Source of the DNA: Burkholderia sp. D-99
GTDB taxonomy: Bacteria; Pseudomonadota; Gammaproteobacteria; Burkholderiales; Burkholderiaceae
Direction: 5' to 3'
DNA length: 64,000 nucleotides
Assembly (NCBI RefSeq): GCF_011605345.1
Contig: NZ_JAAOXM010000009.1
Location: 186,001 to 250,000, forward strand
Position 1 is the stretch's first letter. The number at the start of each line of letters is the position of its first letter. The notes under the pieces are model-generated. The model saw only the letters and a list, made by a program, of their open reading frames with translations. It had not been told where the DNA came from and ran no database searches. The position numbers and the translations under genes are program-made. This document shows positions 8,758 to 18,489 of the stretch, piece after piece.

Positions 8758-8800
8758 AAAAACGGCGCGGGACGCCGTGCGCGCGGCACGGCGCCCCGCG
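8758..8800 (-). terminator. Rho-independent terminator after the DUF3138 gene
   Basis: A 15-bp stem (one mismatch) at 8766-8800 lies 10 bp after the DUF3138 stop. In the minus direction it is followed by a short gap and five T (complement of 8758-8762). Confidence 0.75.
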
Positions 8801-8809
8801 TGTGCTGCA

Positions 8810-10384
8810 TCAGAACGAATAGATGAACTGCGTCGCGAGCAGGTCGTTGGACTTGCTGTACGAACCGTCGTTGCGCAGGAACACCTTGTTGTTCGCCCAG
8901 TCGTGCCGGTATTCGACCTTCACGGTGATCTGCTGGGTCGGATAGAACAGCAGGTCGAGCGCAACGTCCTGACGGATCGCGCCCTTGCACTCGAAGCCGA
9001 GGCCACCGCCGGCCTTCGACGTCGCGAGGCAATCCGAATCGACGCCGAAGCCGTTGTTCGGATCCATCCCGTTGCCGTTCAGCGAGATGCCGCCGCCGCC
9101 GCCGCCGTTCTTGCTGTTCACGAGTGCATCGTAGCGCAGCGTGACGCCCATGCGGCCGACCACCGGCGCGTTGAACTTGCGGTGCGCGAGCAGCGACAGG
9201 CCGTACCACTGCGCGAGTCCACCGTTGTACGCCGCATGCTGCTGCTGGCCGTAGTCGAGTTCCGCGTTGTACTGGATGTCGGCGAGCGTGTAGGTCGCGT
9301 CGGCTTCCGCGAAGAAGAACGTGCCGTATCCGCTCGGCGATGCGCCGCCGGGGCCGTAGTGGACGACGCCGTTGCTGTCGATCGCGCTCGACAGCGTCTG
9401 GCGGCCGATGTTGAACGATCCGCCGAGGTCGAGCGCGCTCGACCACGTGTAGTCCGCACGGGCGGTGAAGGTCGGCACCTTGTTGCTGGTCGTGATCGGG
9501 TCGCCGAGCGCATTGGTGCCGGTCTGCGTGACCGAGCCGTACGTGCGGTACTGCTCGTTGCCGACGAAGAACTTCCACGCCCAGTTGCCCTTCGTGTAGT
9601 TCGCACCGGCACCGATGTAGCTGCCCGGATCGGAGAAGTCGTACAGCAGGTTGTGCGTGAGCGTGAGCATCTGGTTCGACTGCTGCACCTCGTAGCCGCC
9701 GAAGCTCGGGATCAGGCCGGCCACGAGCGTCGTCTCGGCCGTGATCGGCACGTTGACGACCGCCGTGTTCAGGATGTTGTTGCCGATGTTGCCGCGCGAG
9801 TTCTGCAGCAGCGTGATGCCGTTGCCGCGGTTCGGCATCAGCGTGATTTCCGCCGACGGCGCCATCGGGCCGACGCCGAACGTCTTCTTGATGTCGAGGT
9901 AGAGATCGCCGAACGTGCTGTTGAAGTAGTTGTATGCGCTCTCGTGGTTCGCGAACAGGAACGACGACGTGCCGGCCGCGCGGTTGTAGATGTAGGTCGG
10001 GTCGATGTAACCCGTCACCGACAGGCCGGCGAGCGGGCCCGTGTTGGCCGCGTCCGTCAGCGAGTCGACCTTCAACTGCTGGTTCGCGATCTGCTGCTTC
10101 ATTTCGCCGACTTCGTCGTTGGTCAGCGTCGCCTGCGCCTTGCCGTAATCCGGCGAGCTCGGGTCGACGGCCACCGCGACCGGCGCTACTCCGGCCTTCG
10201 TGCCGGCCGTCGCGACCGTGGCGCCGCCCGGCTTCGCCGAGAGCTGCGCCTGCATCGCCTTCATCTGTTTCTGCAGCGCCGCGACCTGCGCCTGCAGCGC
10301 CTTGATCTCGGCGGATGTCGAGTCGGCCAGCGCGATGCCCGGCAACGCGCCGGCCACCAGCAGGCAGATCAGTTTCTTCTTCAT
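8810..10384 (-). CDS. DUF3138-family outer-membrane protein
   Basis: Encodes 524 aa. It has an Sec signal peptide (MKKKLICLLVAGALPGIALA), then a short coiled-coil segment with heptad-like ALQAQVAALQKQMKAMQAQL (about residues 30-50) typical of trimeric outer-membrane channels. A long beta-strand-rich region follows and ends in ..LATQFIYSF, a terminal Phe as in barrels. It matches the Burkholderia DUF3138 family, of unknown function. It lies directly after the Pot importer genes, so a role as outer-membrane entry channel for putrescine or other polyamines is a reasonable inference, unproven. Confidence 0.8.
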   Translation of the reverse strand: MKKKLICLLVAGALPGIALADSTSAEIKALQAQVAALQKQMKAMQAQLSAKPGGATVATAGTKAGVAPVAVAVDPSSPDYGKAQATLTNDEVGEMKQQIANQQLKVDSLTDAANTGPLAGLSVTGYIDPTYIYNRAAGTSSFLFANHESAYNYFNSTFGDLYLDIKKTFGVGPMAPSAEITLMPNRGNGITLLQNSRGNIGNNILNTAVVNVPITAETTLVAGLIPSFGGYEVQQSNQMLTLTHNLLYDFSDPGSYIGAGANYTKGNWAWKFFVGNEQYRTYGSVTQTGTNALGDPITTSNKVPTFTARADYTWSSALDLGGSFNIGRQTLSSAIDSNGVVHYGPGGASPSGYGTFFFAEADATYTLADIQYNAELDYGQQQHAAYNGGLAQWYGLSLLAHRKFNAPVVGRMGVTLRYDALVNSKNGGGGGGISLNGNGMDPNNGFGVDSDCLATSKAGGGLGFECKGAIRQDVALDLLFYPTQQITVKVEYRHDWANNKVFLRNDGSYSKSNDLLATQFIYSF

Positions 10385-10500
10385 TGCGGATTCTCCTTGT
10401 CGTGCGCCTGTCGATACGGAATCGAATCGCGCGCCCCCCCTGGGGCAGCGCGCCTTGCTTGTCTGCAGTGCTTGTTATCGATGAAACGGAAAGGGAAGGG

Positions 10501-11340
10501 TCACGCCACCGCGAACGCCGCCTTCATGTCGGCCACCCGGCGCCGTTCGCGCGCGATCATCATCCGGTTCACGACGATCACGCCGATCGTCACGGCCGTG
10601 ATGAACAGCGTCGCCAGCGCGTTCATCTCCGGGTTCAGCCCCAGCCGCACACGCGAGAACACCACCAGCGGCAGCGTCGTCGACCCAGGCCCCGACAGGA
10701 ACGCCGACAGCACCAGATCGTCGATCGACAGCGTGAACGACAGCAGCCACCCCGACAGCAGCGCCTGCGAGATCAGCGGCAGCGTCACCACGAAGAACAC
10801 CTTCAGCGGCGTCGCGCCCAGGTCGAGCGCCGCTTCCTCCAGCGACTTGTTCATCTCCTTCACGCGCGACTGCACGATGATCGCCACGTACGACACGCAC
10901 AGCATCACGTGGCCGATCCAGATCGTCAGCATCCCGCGGCCCTTCGGCCAGCCGAACATCTGCTCCAGCGCAACGAACAGCAACAAGAGCGAGATGCCCT
11001 GGATCACTTCCGGAATCACCAGCGGCGCGTTGATCATCCCCGTGTACAGCGTGAAGCCCTTGAAGCGGCCGAAGCGCGCGAGCACGAAACCCGCCCACGT
11101 GCCGATCACGACCGACGCGGTCGCCGTCAGCAGGCCGATCTTCAGCGACAGCCATGCGGCGGTCAGCAGCTCGTCGTCGTCCAGCAGCGCGCTGTACCAC
11201 TTCAGCGAGAAGCCCGACCACACCGTCACCAGCTTCGACTCGTTGAACGAGTACACGATCAGGCTGATGATCGGGATGTACAGGAACAGGAAGCCGAAGG
11301 CGAGAACGCCCGTCGACAGCGGTTTGCTCGGCTTGATCAT
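10501..11340 (-). CDS. potI: Putrescine ABC transporter permease
   Basis: Encodes 279 aa with six predicted membrane helices and the binding-protein-dependent permease loop EEAALDLGATPLKVFFVVTLP (about residues 170-190), which contacts the ATPase. It is an inner-membrane half of the PotFGHI-type importer. Its start overlaps the stop of potH by 4 nt (ATGA), indicating translational coupling. A 116-bp gap separates it from the DUF3138 gene, so a secondary promoter is possible there. Confidence 0.9.
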   Translation of the reverse strand: MIKPSKPLSTGVLAFGFLFLYIPIISLIVYSFNESKLVTVWSGFSLKWYSALLDDDELLTAAWLSLKIGLLTATASVVIGTWAGFVLARFGRFKGFTLYTGMINAPLVIPEVIQGISLLLLFVALEQMFGWPKGRGMLTIWIGHVMLCVSYVAIIVQSRVKEMNKSLEEAALDLGATPLKVFFVVTLPLISQALLSGWLLSFTLSIDDLVLSAFLSGPGSTTLPLVVFSRVRLGLNPEMNALATLFITAVTIGVIVVNRMMIARERRRVADMKAAFAVA

Positions 11341-12323
11341 TTCGCGTCCTCCAGTTCCTTGACCTGGTAGTACTGGAACAGCGCCATCGGCACCAGCAGC
11401 AGCATCACCATCGCGACCGTCACCGCGGACGCCATCGGCCAGTCCATGTTGTTGAAGAATTCATCCCACATCACGCGGCCGATCATCAGCGTGTCGGCGC
11501 CGCCCAGCAGTTCCGGAATCACGTACTCGCCCACCGCCGGGATGAACACCAGCAGGCTGCCGGCGATGATCCCGTTCTTCGACAGCGGCAGCGTGATCCG
11601 CGTGAACGCGACCCACGGCTTCGCGCCCAGGTCGTACGCGGCTTCGAGCAGCGTGAGGTCCATCTTCACGAGGTGCGCGTACAGCGGCATCACCATGAAC
11701 GGCAGGTACGAATAGACCATCCCGATGTAGACACCCGCGTCGCTGTGATAGAGGCGCAGCGGCGTGTGGATGATGCCCAGCGCGATCAGCGTGTGGTTCA
11801 GCAGGCCGTCATCCTTCAGGATGCCGATCCATGCGTACACGCGGATCAGGAACGACGTCCAGAACGGCAGCATCACGGCCATCATCAGCACGTTGCGGCG
11901 GTTCGGTTCCGAGCGCGCGATGTAGTACGCCATCGGGTAACCGATCAGCAGGCACAGCACCGTCGATACGGCGGCCATCTTCAGCGAGCTGAGGTAGGTC
12001 GCGATGTACAGGTCGTCCTGCAGCAGGAACGCGTAGTGCGACAGCTGCAGCGCGAAGTGCACGACGCCGTCCTTGAACTCGACGAGCGACGTGTACGGCG
12101 GAATGCCCATCACCTGGTCGGCGAAGCTGATCTTCAGCACCAGCACGAACGGCAGCGCGAAGAACACCGCGAGCCACACGAACGGCACGCCGATCGCGAC
12201 GCTGCGGCCCGACGGCAGGAAGCGCGACAGCAGCGCGAAGCGGCCCGGGCGGGCCCGGCCGGCGCCGGTGCTCGCGGCGCCGGACGACACCGGCGCGGAC
12301 GGAGTGGAAGCAGAGGTTCTCAT
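11337..12323 (-). CDS. potH: Putrescine ABC transporter permease
   Basis: Encodes 328 aa. A cytoplasmic N-terminal extension rich in Ala/Ser/Arg is followed by the first helix (IGVPFVWLAVFFALPFVLV) and five more helices. The EAA loop is EAAYDLGAKPWVAFTRITLP. It pairs with potI to form the transmembrane channel. It is 10 bp after the ATPase gene. The alternative start further downstream would remove the low-complexity extension. Confidence 0.9.
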   Translation of the reverse strand: MRTSASTPSAPVSSGAASTGAGRARPGRFALLSRFLPSGRSVAIGVPFVWLAVFFALPFVLVLKISFADQVMGIPPYTSLVEFKDGVVHFALQLSHYAFLLQDDLYIATYLSSLKMAAVSTVLCLLIGYPMAYYIARSEPNRRNVLMMAVMLPFWTSFLIRVYAWIGILKDDGLLNHTLIALGIIHTPLRLYHSDAGVYIGMVYSYLPFMVMPLYAHLVKMDLTLLEAAYDLGAKPWVAFTRITLPLSKNGIIAGSLLVFIPAVGEYVIPELLGGADTLMIGRVMWDEFFNNMDWPMASAVTVAMVMLLLVPMALFQYYQVKELEDAK

Positions 12324-12333
12324 CGTGGCGTCC

Positions 12334-13500
12334 TCATTGCGTCAGCACGACGCCGCTCGCCGGCGACCACGACACGAACACGTCGTCGTTCCACGCCGGA
12401 GCCGTATCGCTCATCAGGTGCGAGCTCGACAGGTTCGACACGACCGTCTTGCCGCTCGGCAAGCGCACGTGGTACAGCGAGTAGCTGCCCATGTACGCGA
12501 TGTCGGTCACGACGCCGCGCGCCCAGTTGTGTTTCGAACCGGGCTTCTCACGCGACACGTGGATGCGTTCCGGACGCACCGAGATGCCGACCGGCATCCC
12601 GAGCGGGCCCGTGATGCCGTGGCTCACGTACATGCGCGCTTCGAGGTCGTCGCTCTCGACGAAGATGTGATCGGGCTCGTCCTCGACCACGCGGCCTTCG
12701 AACAGGTTGGTCGAGCCGATGAATTCGGCCGAGAAGCGGCTGTTCGGGAATTCGTAGACTTCGCCCGGCGCGCCGATCTGCACGATCTTGCCTTCGCTCA
12801 TCACCGCGAGGCGGCTCGCCATCGTCATCGCCTCTTCCTGGTCGTGCGTGACCATCACGCAGGTCACGTCGACCTTCTCGATGATGTTCACGAGTTCGAG
12901 CTGGGTTTTCTGGCGGATCTTCTTGTCGAGCGCGGACATCGGCTCGTCGAGCAGCAGGAGCTTCGGGCGCTTGACCAGCGAACGCGCGAGCGCGACGCGC
13001 TGCTGCTGGCCGCCTGAAAGTTGATGCGGCTTGCGCTGCGCGTACTTGCTCATCTGCACGAGCGCGAGCGCGTCGGCTACGCGTTCCTTGATCTCGTTCT
13101 TCGGCGTGCCTTCCTGCTTCAGGCCGAACGCGACGTTCGATTCGACCGTCATGTGCGGGAACAGCGCATACGACTGGAACATCATGTTCACCGGGCGGCG
13201 GTACGGCGGCAGCGATGCGAGGTCCTCGCCGTCGACGAAGATCTTGCCGGAGGTGGCCGTCTCGAGCCCGGCGAGCATGCGCAGCAGCGTGGACTTGCCG
13301 CAGCCCGAGCTGCCGAGCAGCGCGAACAGTTCGTTCTTCGCGATCGTCAGGTTCACGTTGTCGACGGCCGTGCTGTCGCCGAATTTCTTCACGACGTTTT
13401 CGATGCGCACGAAGGCGTCGTTTTGCGTACGGGCCGCGGTGGCCGGTTGGGTCTGTCGTGCAGCAGCGGAAGAGGGTATCGATTGCATGGGATTCACCAT
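12334..13500 (-). CDS. potG: Putrescine ABC transporter ATP-binding protein
   Basis: Encodes 388 aa (384 if ATG 13488 is used). It has Walker A GSSGCGKST (about residues 58-66), the signature LSGGQQQRVALARS, Walker B LLLLDEP and the switch His in THDQEEAM. A C-terminal TOBE domain follows, as in PotA/PotG. It energises uptake through PotH/PotI from periplasmic PotF. It lies between the potF and potH genes. Confidence 0.92.
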   Translation of the reverse strand: MVNPMQSIPSSAAARQTQPATAARTQNDAFVRIENVVKKFGDSTAVDNVNLTIAKNELFALLGSSGCGKSTLLRMLAGLETATSGKIFVDGEDLASLPPYRRPVNMMFQSYALFPHMTVESNVAFGLKQEGTPKNEIKERVADALALVQMSKYAQRKPHQLSGGQQQRVALARSLVKRPKLLLLDEPMSALDKKIRQKTQLELVNIIEKVDVTCVMVTHDQEEAMTMASRLAVMSEGKIVQIGAPGEVYEFPNSRFSAEFIGSTNLFEGRVVEDEPDHIFVESDDLEARMYVSHGITGPLGMPVGISVRPERIHVSREKPGSKHNWARGVVTDIAYMGSYSLYHVRLPSGKTVVSNLSSSHLMSDTAPAWNDDVFVSWSPASGVVLTQ

Positions 13501-13676
13501 TCGTTCTTCACGGATTGCAGGCGTGAGCGCTCCCGCGCGAGGCGCGCAATGCGACTCACGGACAACGGCTCGGGCCGGATGGAACAGTGCGCGCGGCGCG
13601 CGCGAGCGGACGGAGGTCCGCGGATCTCAGGCGGGCAGGCGTGAAGCGATACCTGCGCCGCCGGAATGCTTGGCGA

Positions 13677-14792
13677 TCAGTGGCCGGTCTTCAGTTGGGC
13701 CCACAGGCGGTTCTGGAGACGCAGGATGTCGGCCGGCATCGGCTTCATCAGCACCATCTTCTTCAGCACGTCTTCGGGCGGGTAGACGGTCGGATCCTGT
13801 GCGACGCCCGGCGTGACGAACTGGTGCGCGGCCTTGTTCGCGGTCGGGTAGAACACCGTGTTGGTGATCGCCGCGTTGACCTTCGGATCGGATACGTAGT
13901 TGATCCACTTCAGTGCGGCCTCGGGGTGCGGTGCATCCTTCGGGATCACCATCACGTCGAACCACAGCAGGCCGCCTTCCTTCGGGTTCGAGAACTTGAT
14001 GTCGTACGAACGCTTCGCTTCGGCCGAGCGGCGATGCGCGATGCCGACGTCGCCCGACCAGCCGAGCGCGACGCACACGTCGTTGTTCGCGAGGTCGTTG
14101 ATGTAGCCGGACGAGTTGAACTGGGTGATGTACGGGCGGACTTTCTTCAGGACTTCGAAGGCAGCCTGGTAATCGCCGGGGTTCTTGCTGTTCGGATCCT
14201 TGCCCATGTACTGCAGCGTCGCGGCGAACACGTCGACGGCCTGGTCGAGGAACGACACGCCGCAGCCCTTCAGCTTTTCCATGTTGGCCGGGTCGAACAC
14301 CAGCGCCCAGCTGTCGACCGGCGCCTTGTCGCCGAGTGCCTTCTTCACCGCCTGCGCGTTGTAGCCGATGCCGTCCGTGCCGTAGGCCCAGGGCACGCCG
14401 TACTGGTTGCCCGGATCGGCATCCGAGATCATCTTCATCAGCAGCGGGTCGAGGTTCGCGAGGTTCGGCAGCTTCGACTTGTCGAGCTTCTGGTACACGC
14501 CGGCCTGGATCTGCTTGGCCATGTAGTTCGACGTCGGCACGACGATGTCGTAACCCGAACTGCCGGCAAGCAGCTTCGCCTGAAGCGTGTCGTCACTGTC
14601 GTAGTTGTCGTACTTGACGTGGATACCCGTTTGCTTCTGGAAGTTCGGGATCGTGTCCGGTGCGATGTAGTCGGACCAGTTGTAGACGTTCAGGTCCTCG
14701 GCATGCGCCGACGGACTGGCGACTGACGTGAACGCTGCCGCGGCGGCAAGGGCGGCAACAGAACAGGCTTGGCGAAGAAAGCAGGCACGCAT
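13677..14792 (-). CDS. potF: Periplasmic putrescine-binding protein
   Basis: Encodes 371 aa with a Sec signal peptide (cleavage probably after ..SAHA, about residue 29). The mature N-terminus EDLNVYNWSDYIAPDT is the hallmark of the PotF/SpuD group. Aromatic and acidic residues line the predicted ligand site, as in family members. ATG 14792 is selected because upstream in-frame sequence is unlike a signal peptide. A 176-bp gap follows before potG; no terminator was clear there. Spermidine as an additional ligand cannot be excluded. Confidence 0.9.
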   Translation of the reverse strand: MRACFLRQACSVAALAAAAAFTSVASPSAHAEDLNVYNWSDYIAPDTIPNFQKQTGIHVKYDNYDSDDTLQAKLLAGSSGYDIVVPTSNYMAKQIQAGVYQKLDKSKLPNLANLDPLLMKMISDADPGNQYGVPWAYGTDGIGYNAQAVKKALGDKAPVDSWALVFDPANMEKLKGCGVSFLDQAVDVFAATLQYMGKDPNSKNPGDYQAAFEVLKKVRPYITQFNSSGYINDLANNDVCVALGWSGDVGIAHRRSAEAKRSYDIKFSNPKEGGLLWFDVMVIPKDAPHPEAALKWINYVSDPKVNAAITNTVFYPTANKAAHQFVTPGVAQDPTVYPPEDVLKKMVLMKPMPADILRLQNRLWAQLKTGH

Positions 14793-14853
14793 GGTGGAAT
14801 TCCCCTGGTTATGGCAGCGTGCGGCGCCCGCCGCACGCCTGTAGGCAAAGCCG

Positions 14854-16296
14854 TTACGAAATACCCAGTTGCTGGGCGGTTGCATCGACGGCCTTCTTTG
14901 CCTTCGACACGAGTTCATCGATTTCCTGGCGCGTGATCACGAGCGGCGGCGACAGCAGCATCCGGTCGCCGGTCGCACGCATGATCAGGTTGCCGTTGAA
15001 GCAGAAGTCGCGGCAGATCGTGCCGACGTCGCCGCCGTTCGCGAAGCGGCGGCGATCGGCCGGCGATTCGGCGAGCTGCAGGCTCGCGACGAGGCCGTGG
15101 CCATGCACCTCGCCGACGATGGGGTGACGCGCGAAGGTCTCGCGCATCAGCGCCTGGAAGTACGGGCCCGTGTCGTTCTTCACGCGTTCGACGATCCCTT
15201 CGTCGCGCAGCAGCTTCAGGTTCGCGACCGCGACGGCCGCGGCGACCGGGTGGCCCGAGTACGTGAGGCCGTGGTTGAATTCGCCGTTGTCGATGATCGG
15301 CCGCGCCACGCGTTCGTGAATGCCGACGGCCCCCATCGGCACGTAGCCCGACGTGAGGCCCTTCGCCATCGTGATCAGGTCCGGCTCGAAGCCGAAGTGC
15401 TGGTGTGCGAACCATTCGCCGGTGCGCCCGAAGCCGCCGATCACTTCGTCGGCGACGAGCAGGATGTCGTACTTGCGGCAGATCCGCTGGATTTCCGGCC
15501 AGTACGTCGACGGCGGGAAGATCACGCCGCCCGCGCCCTGGAACGGCTCGCCGATGAATGCCGCGACATTCTCCGCGCCGAGTTCGAGGATCTTCGCCTC
15601 GAGCTGCTGCGCGCGTGCGAGGCCGAATGCTTCCGGCGTTTCGCCGGCCGCCGCTTCGCCGAAGAAATACGGCTGGTCGATGTGCACGATGTTCTCGACC
15701 TTCGACGGCATCTGCTCGTGCATGTAGCCCATCCCGCCGAGCGTGCCGCCGGCGATCGTCGAGCCGTGGTAGCCGTTCTTGCGCGAGATCACGAACTTCT
15801 TCTGCGGCTGGCCCTGCACGCGCCAGTACTGGTGCACGAGGCGCAGTACGGTGTCGTTGCCTTCCGAGCCGCTGTTGCAATAGAAAAAATGATTGAAGCC
15901 GGCCGGCGTCACTTCCGCGAGCATCGCGGAGAGTTCGATCACCGGCGGGTGCGTGGTCTTGAAGAACGTGTTGTAGAACGGCAGTTCCTGCAGCTGGCGA
16001 TACGCTGCGTCGGCAAGTTCCTTGCGGCCGTAGCCGACGTTCACGCACCAGAGGCCGGCCATCCCGTCGATGACCTTGTTGCCGTCCGAGTCCCACAGGT
16101 AGACGCCGTCAGCCTTCACGATCACGCGGCTGCCGGCGCGGTTCAGTGCGCCCATGTCCGAGAACGGGTGGATGTGGTGCGCGGCATCGAGCGCGCGGTA
16201 TTCGGCGGTCGAGCGCGCCTGCGTCGCGCGCGGTGCGGCAGCCGGCGCGCTCGGCGCGGCGGGCTGGATCCAGGCAGATTCGTTGCGATAAGTCAT
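14854..16296 (-). CDS. spuC: Putrescine-type aminotransferase (class III, PLP)
   Basis: Encodes 480 aa of a class III omega-aminotransferase. The PLP lysine lies in ITMAKGLTSGYVPMGAV, and the upstream acceptor motif is LLVADEVIGGFGRTG. It corresponds to SpuC/polyamine:pyruvate aminotransferases, which turn putrescine into 4-aminobutyraldehyde. Here it offers a second entry into the pathway beside PuuA/PuuB. It is 37 bp downstream of puuA and 61 bp upstream of potF. A broader diamine or beta-alanine specificity is possible. Confidence 0.85.
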   Translation of the reverse strand: MTYRNESAWIQPAAPSAPAAAPRATQARSTAEYRALDAAHHIHPFSDMGALNRAGSRVIVKADGVYLWDSDGNKVIDGMAGLWCVNVGYGRKELADAAYRQLQELPFYNTFFKTTHPPVIELSAMLAEVTPAGFNHFFYCNSGSEGNDTVLRLVHQYWRVQGQPQKKFVISRKNGYHGSTIAGGTLGGMGYMHEQMPSKVENIVHIDQPYFFGEAAAGETPEAFGLARAQQLEAKILELGAENVAAFIGEPFQGAGGVIFPPSTYWPEIQRICRKYDILLVADEVIGGFGRTGEWFAHQHFGFEPDLITMAKGLTSGYVPMGAVGIHERVARPIIDNGEFNHGLTYSGHPVAAAVAVANLKLLRDEGIVERVKNDTGPYFQALMRETFARHPIVGEVHGHGLVASLQLAESPADRRRFANGGDVGTICRDFCFNGNLIMRATGDRMLLSPPLVITRQEIDELVSKAKKAVDATAQQLGIS

Positions 16297-16333
16297 GTTT
16301 CCTCCGTGTTTCCGTATTCGGTCGTGTGCACGC

Positions 16334-17671
16334 TCAGACGTGCAGCAGCAGGTGGCGGCGTTCCCACGAGCTGATCACGCGGAAGAACGCTTCGTATTCG
16401 GTTTCCTTCAGCGCGAAATACGCCTTCAGGAACTTGTGGCCGAGGATCTCGCCGAGCGGCTCGCACGCGGCCATCAGCGTCAGCCCTTCCTCGAGGTTGC
16501 GCGGCAGCTGGTACGGCAGGTCGTAGCCGTCGCTGACGAGCGGCTCGGTCGGCTCCAGGCGCTGCGTCATGCCGAGGTAGCCGGCCGCGAGCGTCGCGGC
16601 GAGCGCGAGGTACGGGTTGCAGTCGACGCCCGGGATGCGGTTCTCGATGCGGCGTGCCGACGGGCCCGAGTGCGGGATGCGGAACCCGACCGTGCGGTTG
16701 TCGTAGCCCCACTGCACGTTGATCGGCGCGGCCATGAAGCGCGACAGCCGGCGATACGAGTTGATGTACGGCGCGAAGATCGGCATCAGCGCCGGCGTGT
16801 ACTTCTGCAGCCCGGCGAGGTAGTTGTAGAACATCGACGTCGCGCCGCCGGTTTCCTGCGACGTGAACAGGTTCTGGCCCGTCTCCTCGTCGACGATGCT
16901 CTGGTGCACGTGCATCGCCGAACCCGGTTCGTCTTCCATCGGCTTGGCCATGAACGTCGCGTACATGTTGTGACGCAGCGCGGCCTCGCGCACCGTGCGC
17001 TTGAACAGGAACACCTGGTCGGCCAGCGACAGCGCGTCGCCGTGCATGAAGTTGATCTCCATCTGCGCGGCGCCGACTTCGTGGATCAGCGTGTCGATGT
17101 CGAGGTTCTGCGCTTCGCAGTATTCGTAGATGTCCTCGAACAGCGGATCGAACTCGTTGACGGCCTCGATCGAATACGACTGGCGGCCCGTTTCGGGGCG
17201 GCCCGTACGGCCGACCGGCGGACGCAGCGGCAGGTCCGGGTCCTTGTTCATGTCAACGAGGTAGAACTCGAGTTCCGGCGCGACGACGGGCTTCCAGCCC
17301 TTCGCCTTGTACAGGTCGAGCACGCGGCGCAGCACGTAGCGCGGCGAGATCTCGACCGGCGAGCCGTCGAAGTGCACGCAGTCGTGGATTACCTGCGCGG
17401 TCGGGTCAATGGCCCACGGGATCAGGCGGATCGTCGATTCGTCGGGCACGCACACCATGTCGGGGTCGGTCACGCCGGTCAGCGAGCCGTCCTCCGGATA
17501 TTCGCCGGTGACGGTCTGTACCATCACGGCCTGCGGCAGCCGCATCGATTCACCGGAGGTGAACTTGTTGCGCGGCGTGATCTTGCCGCGCGCGATGCCA
17601 GCCATGTCGGGAATGATCGCCTCGACTTCGGTGATCCGGTGTTGTTTCAGAAAACTTTCGATGTCTTGCAT
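16334..17671 (-). CDS. puuA: Gamma-glutamylputrescine synthetase (glutamine-synthetase family)
   Basis: Encodes 445 aa. It ligates glutamate to putrescine with ATP, the first step of the Puu pathway. The glutamine-synthetase fold is shown by PELEFYLVD, GAAQMEINF, the H-x-H metal motif in AMHVHQS and the NPYLALAA segment. ATG 17671 begins the typical N-terminus; upstream sequence in frame is arginine-rich. Neighbours puuD, spuC, potFGHI and puuB support putrescine over other amines as the substrate. Confidence 0.9.
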   Translation of the reverse strand: MQDIESFLKQHRITEVEAIIPDMAGIARGKITPRNKFTSGESMRLPQAVMVQTVTGEYPEDGSLTGVTDPDMVCVPDESTIRLIPWAIDPTAQVIHDCVHFDGSPVEISPRYVLRRVLDLYKAKGWKPVVAPELEFYLVDMNKDPDLPLRPPVGRTGRPETGRQSYSIEAVNEFDPLFEDIYEYCEAQNLDIDTLIHEVGAAQMEINFMHGDALSLADQVFLFKRTVREAALRHNMYATFMAKPMEDEPGSAMHVHQSIVDEETGQNLFTSQETGGATSMFYNYLAGLQKYTPALMPIFAPYINSYRRLSRFMAAPINVQWGYDNRTVGFRIPHSGPSARRIENRIPGVDCNPYLALAATLAAGYLGMTQRLEPTEPLVSDGYDLPYQLPRNLEEGLTLMAACEPLGEILGHKFLKAYFALKETEYEAFFRVISSWERRHLLLHV

Positions 17672-17700
17672 GTCTGTTCTCGTTGGTTGGGTCGGCGCGC

Positions 17701-18489
17701 TCAGGCGAGCGCGGCGGCGGCCGTGGCGTGCGTGCGGGCGTCGCGACGGGCGCGGCAGGCGTCGCCGAAGGCGCGGAAGATCGCGCTCGACAGCGGGTCC
17801 TGCGCATGCCGCCATTCCGGATGCCATTGCACGGCGAGGGCGAAAGCCGGTGCATCGACGACGCTCACGGCTTCGATCAGGCCGTCCGGTGCGACGGCCT
17901 CGACGGCGAGGCCGGAGCCGAGCTGCGCGATGCCCTGCTTGTGCAGCGAGTTCACGTGCACTTCGTCGCGGCCGCCGGCGAGCGCGTGCAGCTTGCCGCC
18001 GGGCGTCAGGCGCACGACGTGCGCGGGGCCGTATTGCGTGTCCATCGGCGTGTTGTCGTCCTCGCGGTGATCGGCGAAGCCCGGCACGTCATGCACGCGC
18101 TGGTGCAGCGTGCCGCCGCAGACGACGTTCAGCTCCTGGAAGCCGCGGCAGACGGCGAGCACGGGCACACCCGCGGCGATTGCCGCGCGCAGCAGCGGCA
18201 GCGTGGTCGCGTCGCGGGCCGGGTCGTGCTTCGTGCCGGGCGCGCTCGGTTCGCCGCCGTACAGGTGCGGCTCGACGTTCGAGTAGCTGCCGGTAAACAG
18301 CAGGCCGTCGACCGTGTCGAGGATGTCGTCGGTCGACTGGCGCTCGCCGAGCGCGGGCAGCACCATCGCGAACGCTTGCGCGCCGTCGACGATCGCGGCG
18401 ACGTATTTGTCGCCGACCGTATGCGACGCGTGTGCGCCGATTTGCGTGTGGTCGGCGGTGATGCCGACGAGGGGTTTCCTTCTTTCCAT
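17701..18489 (-). CDS. puuD: Gamma-glutamyl-GABA hydrolase (class I amidotransferase-like)
   Basis: Encodes 262 aa. It hydrolyses gamma-glutamyl-GABA to GABA and glutamate, the last Puu step. The nucleophile elbow is LAVCRGFQELNV with catalytic Cys, and the His-Glu partner region is VQWHPEW. The N-terminus KPLVGITADHTQIG.H is typical of PuuD. It is the first gene of the minus-strand cluster, 30 bp before puuA, reading out of the 0.9-kb control region. Confidence 0.9.
   Translation of the reverse strand: MERRKPLVGITADHTQIGAHASHTVGDKYVAAIVDGAQAFAMVLPALGERQSTDDILDTVDGLLFTGSYSNVEPHLYGGEPSAPGTKHDPARDATTLPLLRAAIAAGVPVLAVCRGFQELNVVCGGTLHQRVHDVPGFADHREDDNTPMDTQYGPAHVVRLTPGGKLHALAGGRDEVHVNSLHKQGIAQLGSGLAVEAVAPDGLIEAVSVVDAPAFALAVQWHPEWRHAQDPLSSAIFRAFGDACRARRDARTHATAAAALA

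Noticed and set aside
8681..11362. 893-codon plus-strand ORF across DUF3138 and potI
   Set aside because: Antisense shadow; Arg/Val/Asp-rich, no homology pattern.
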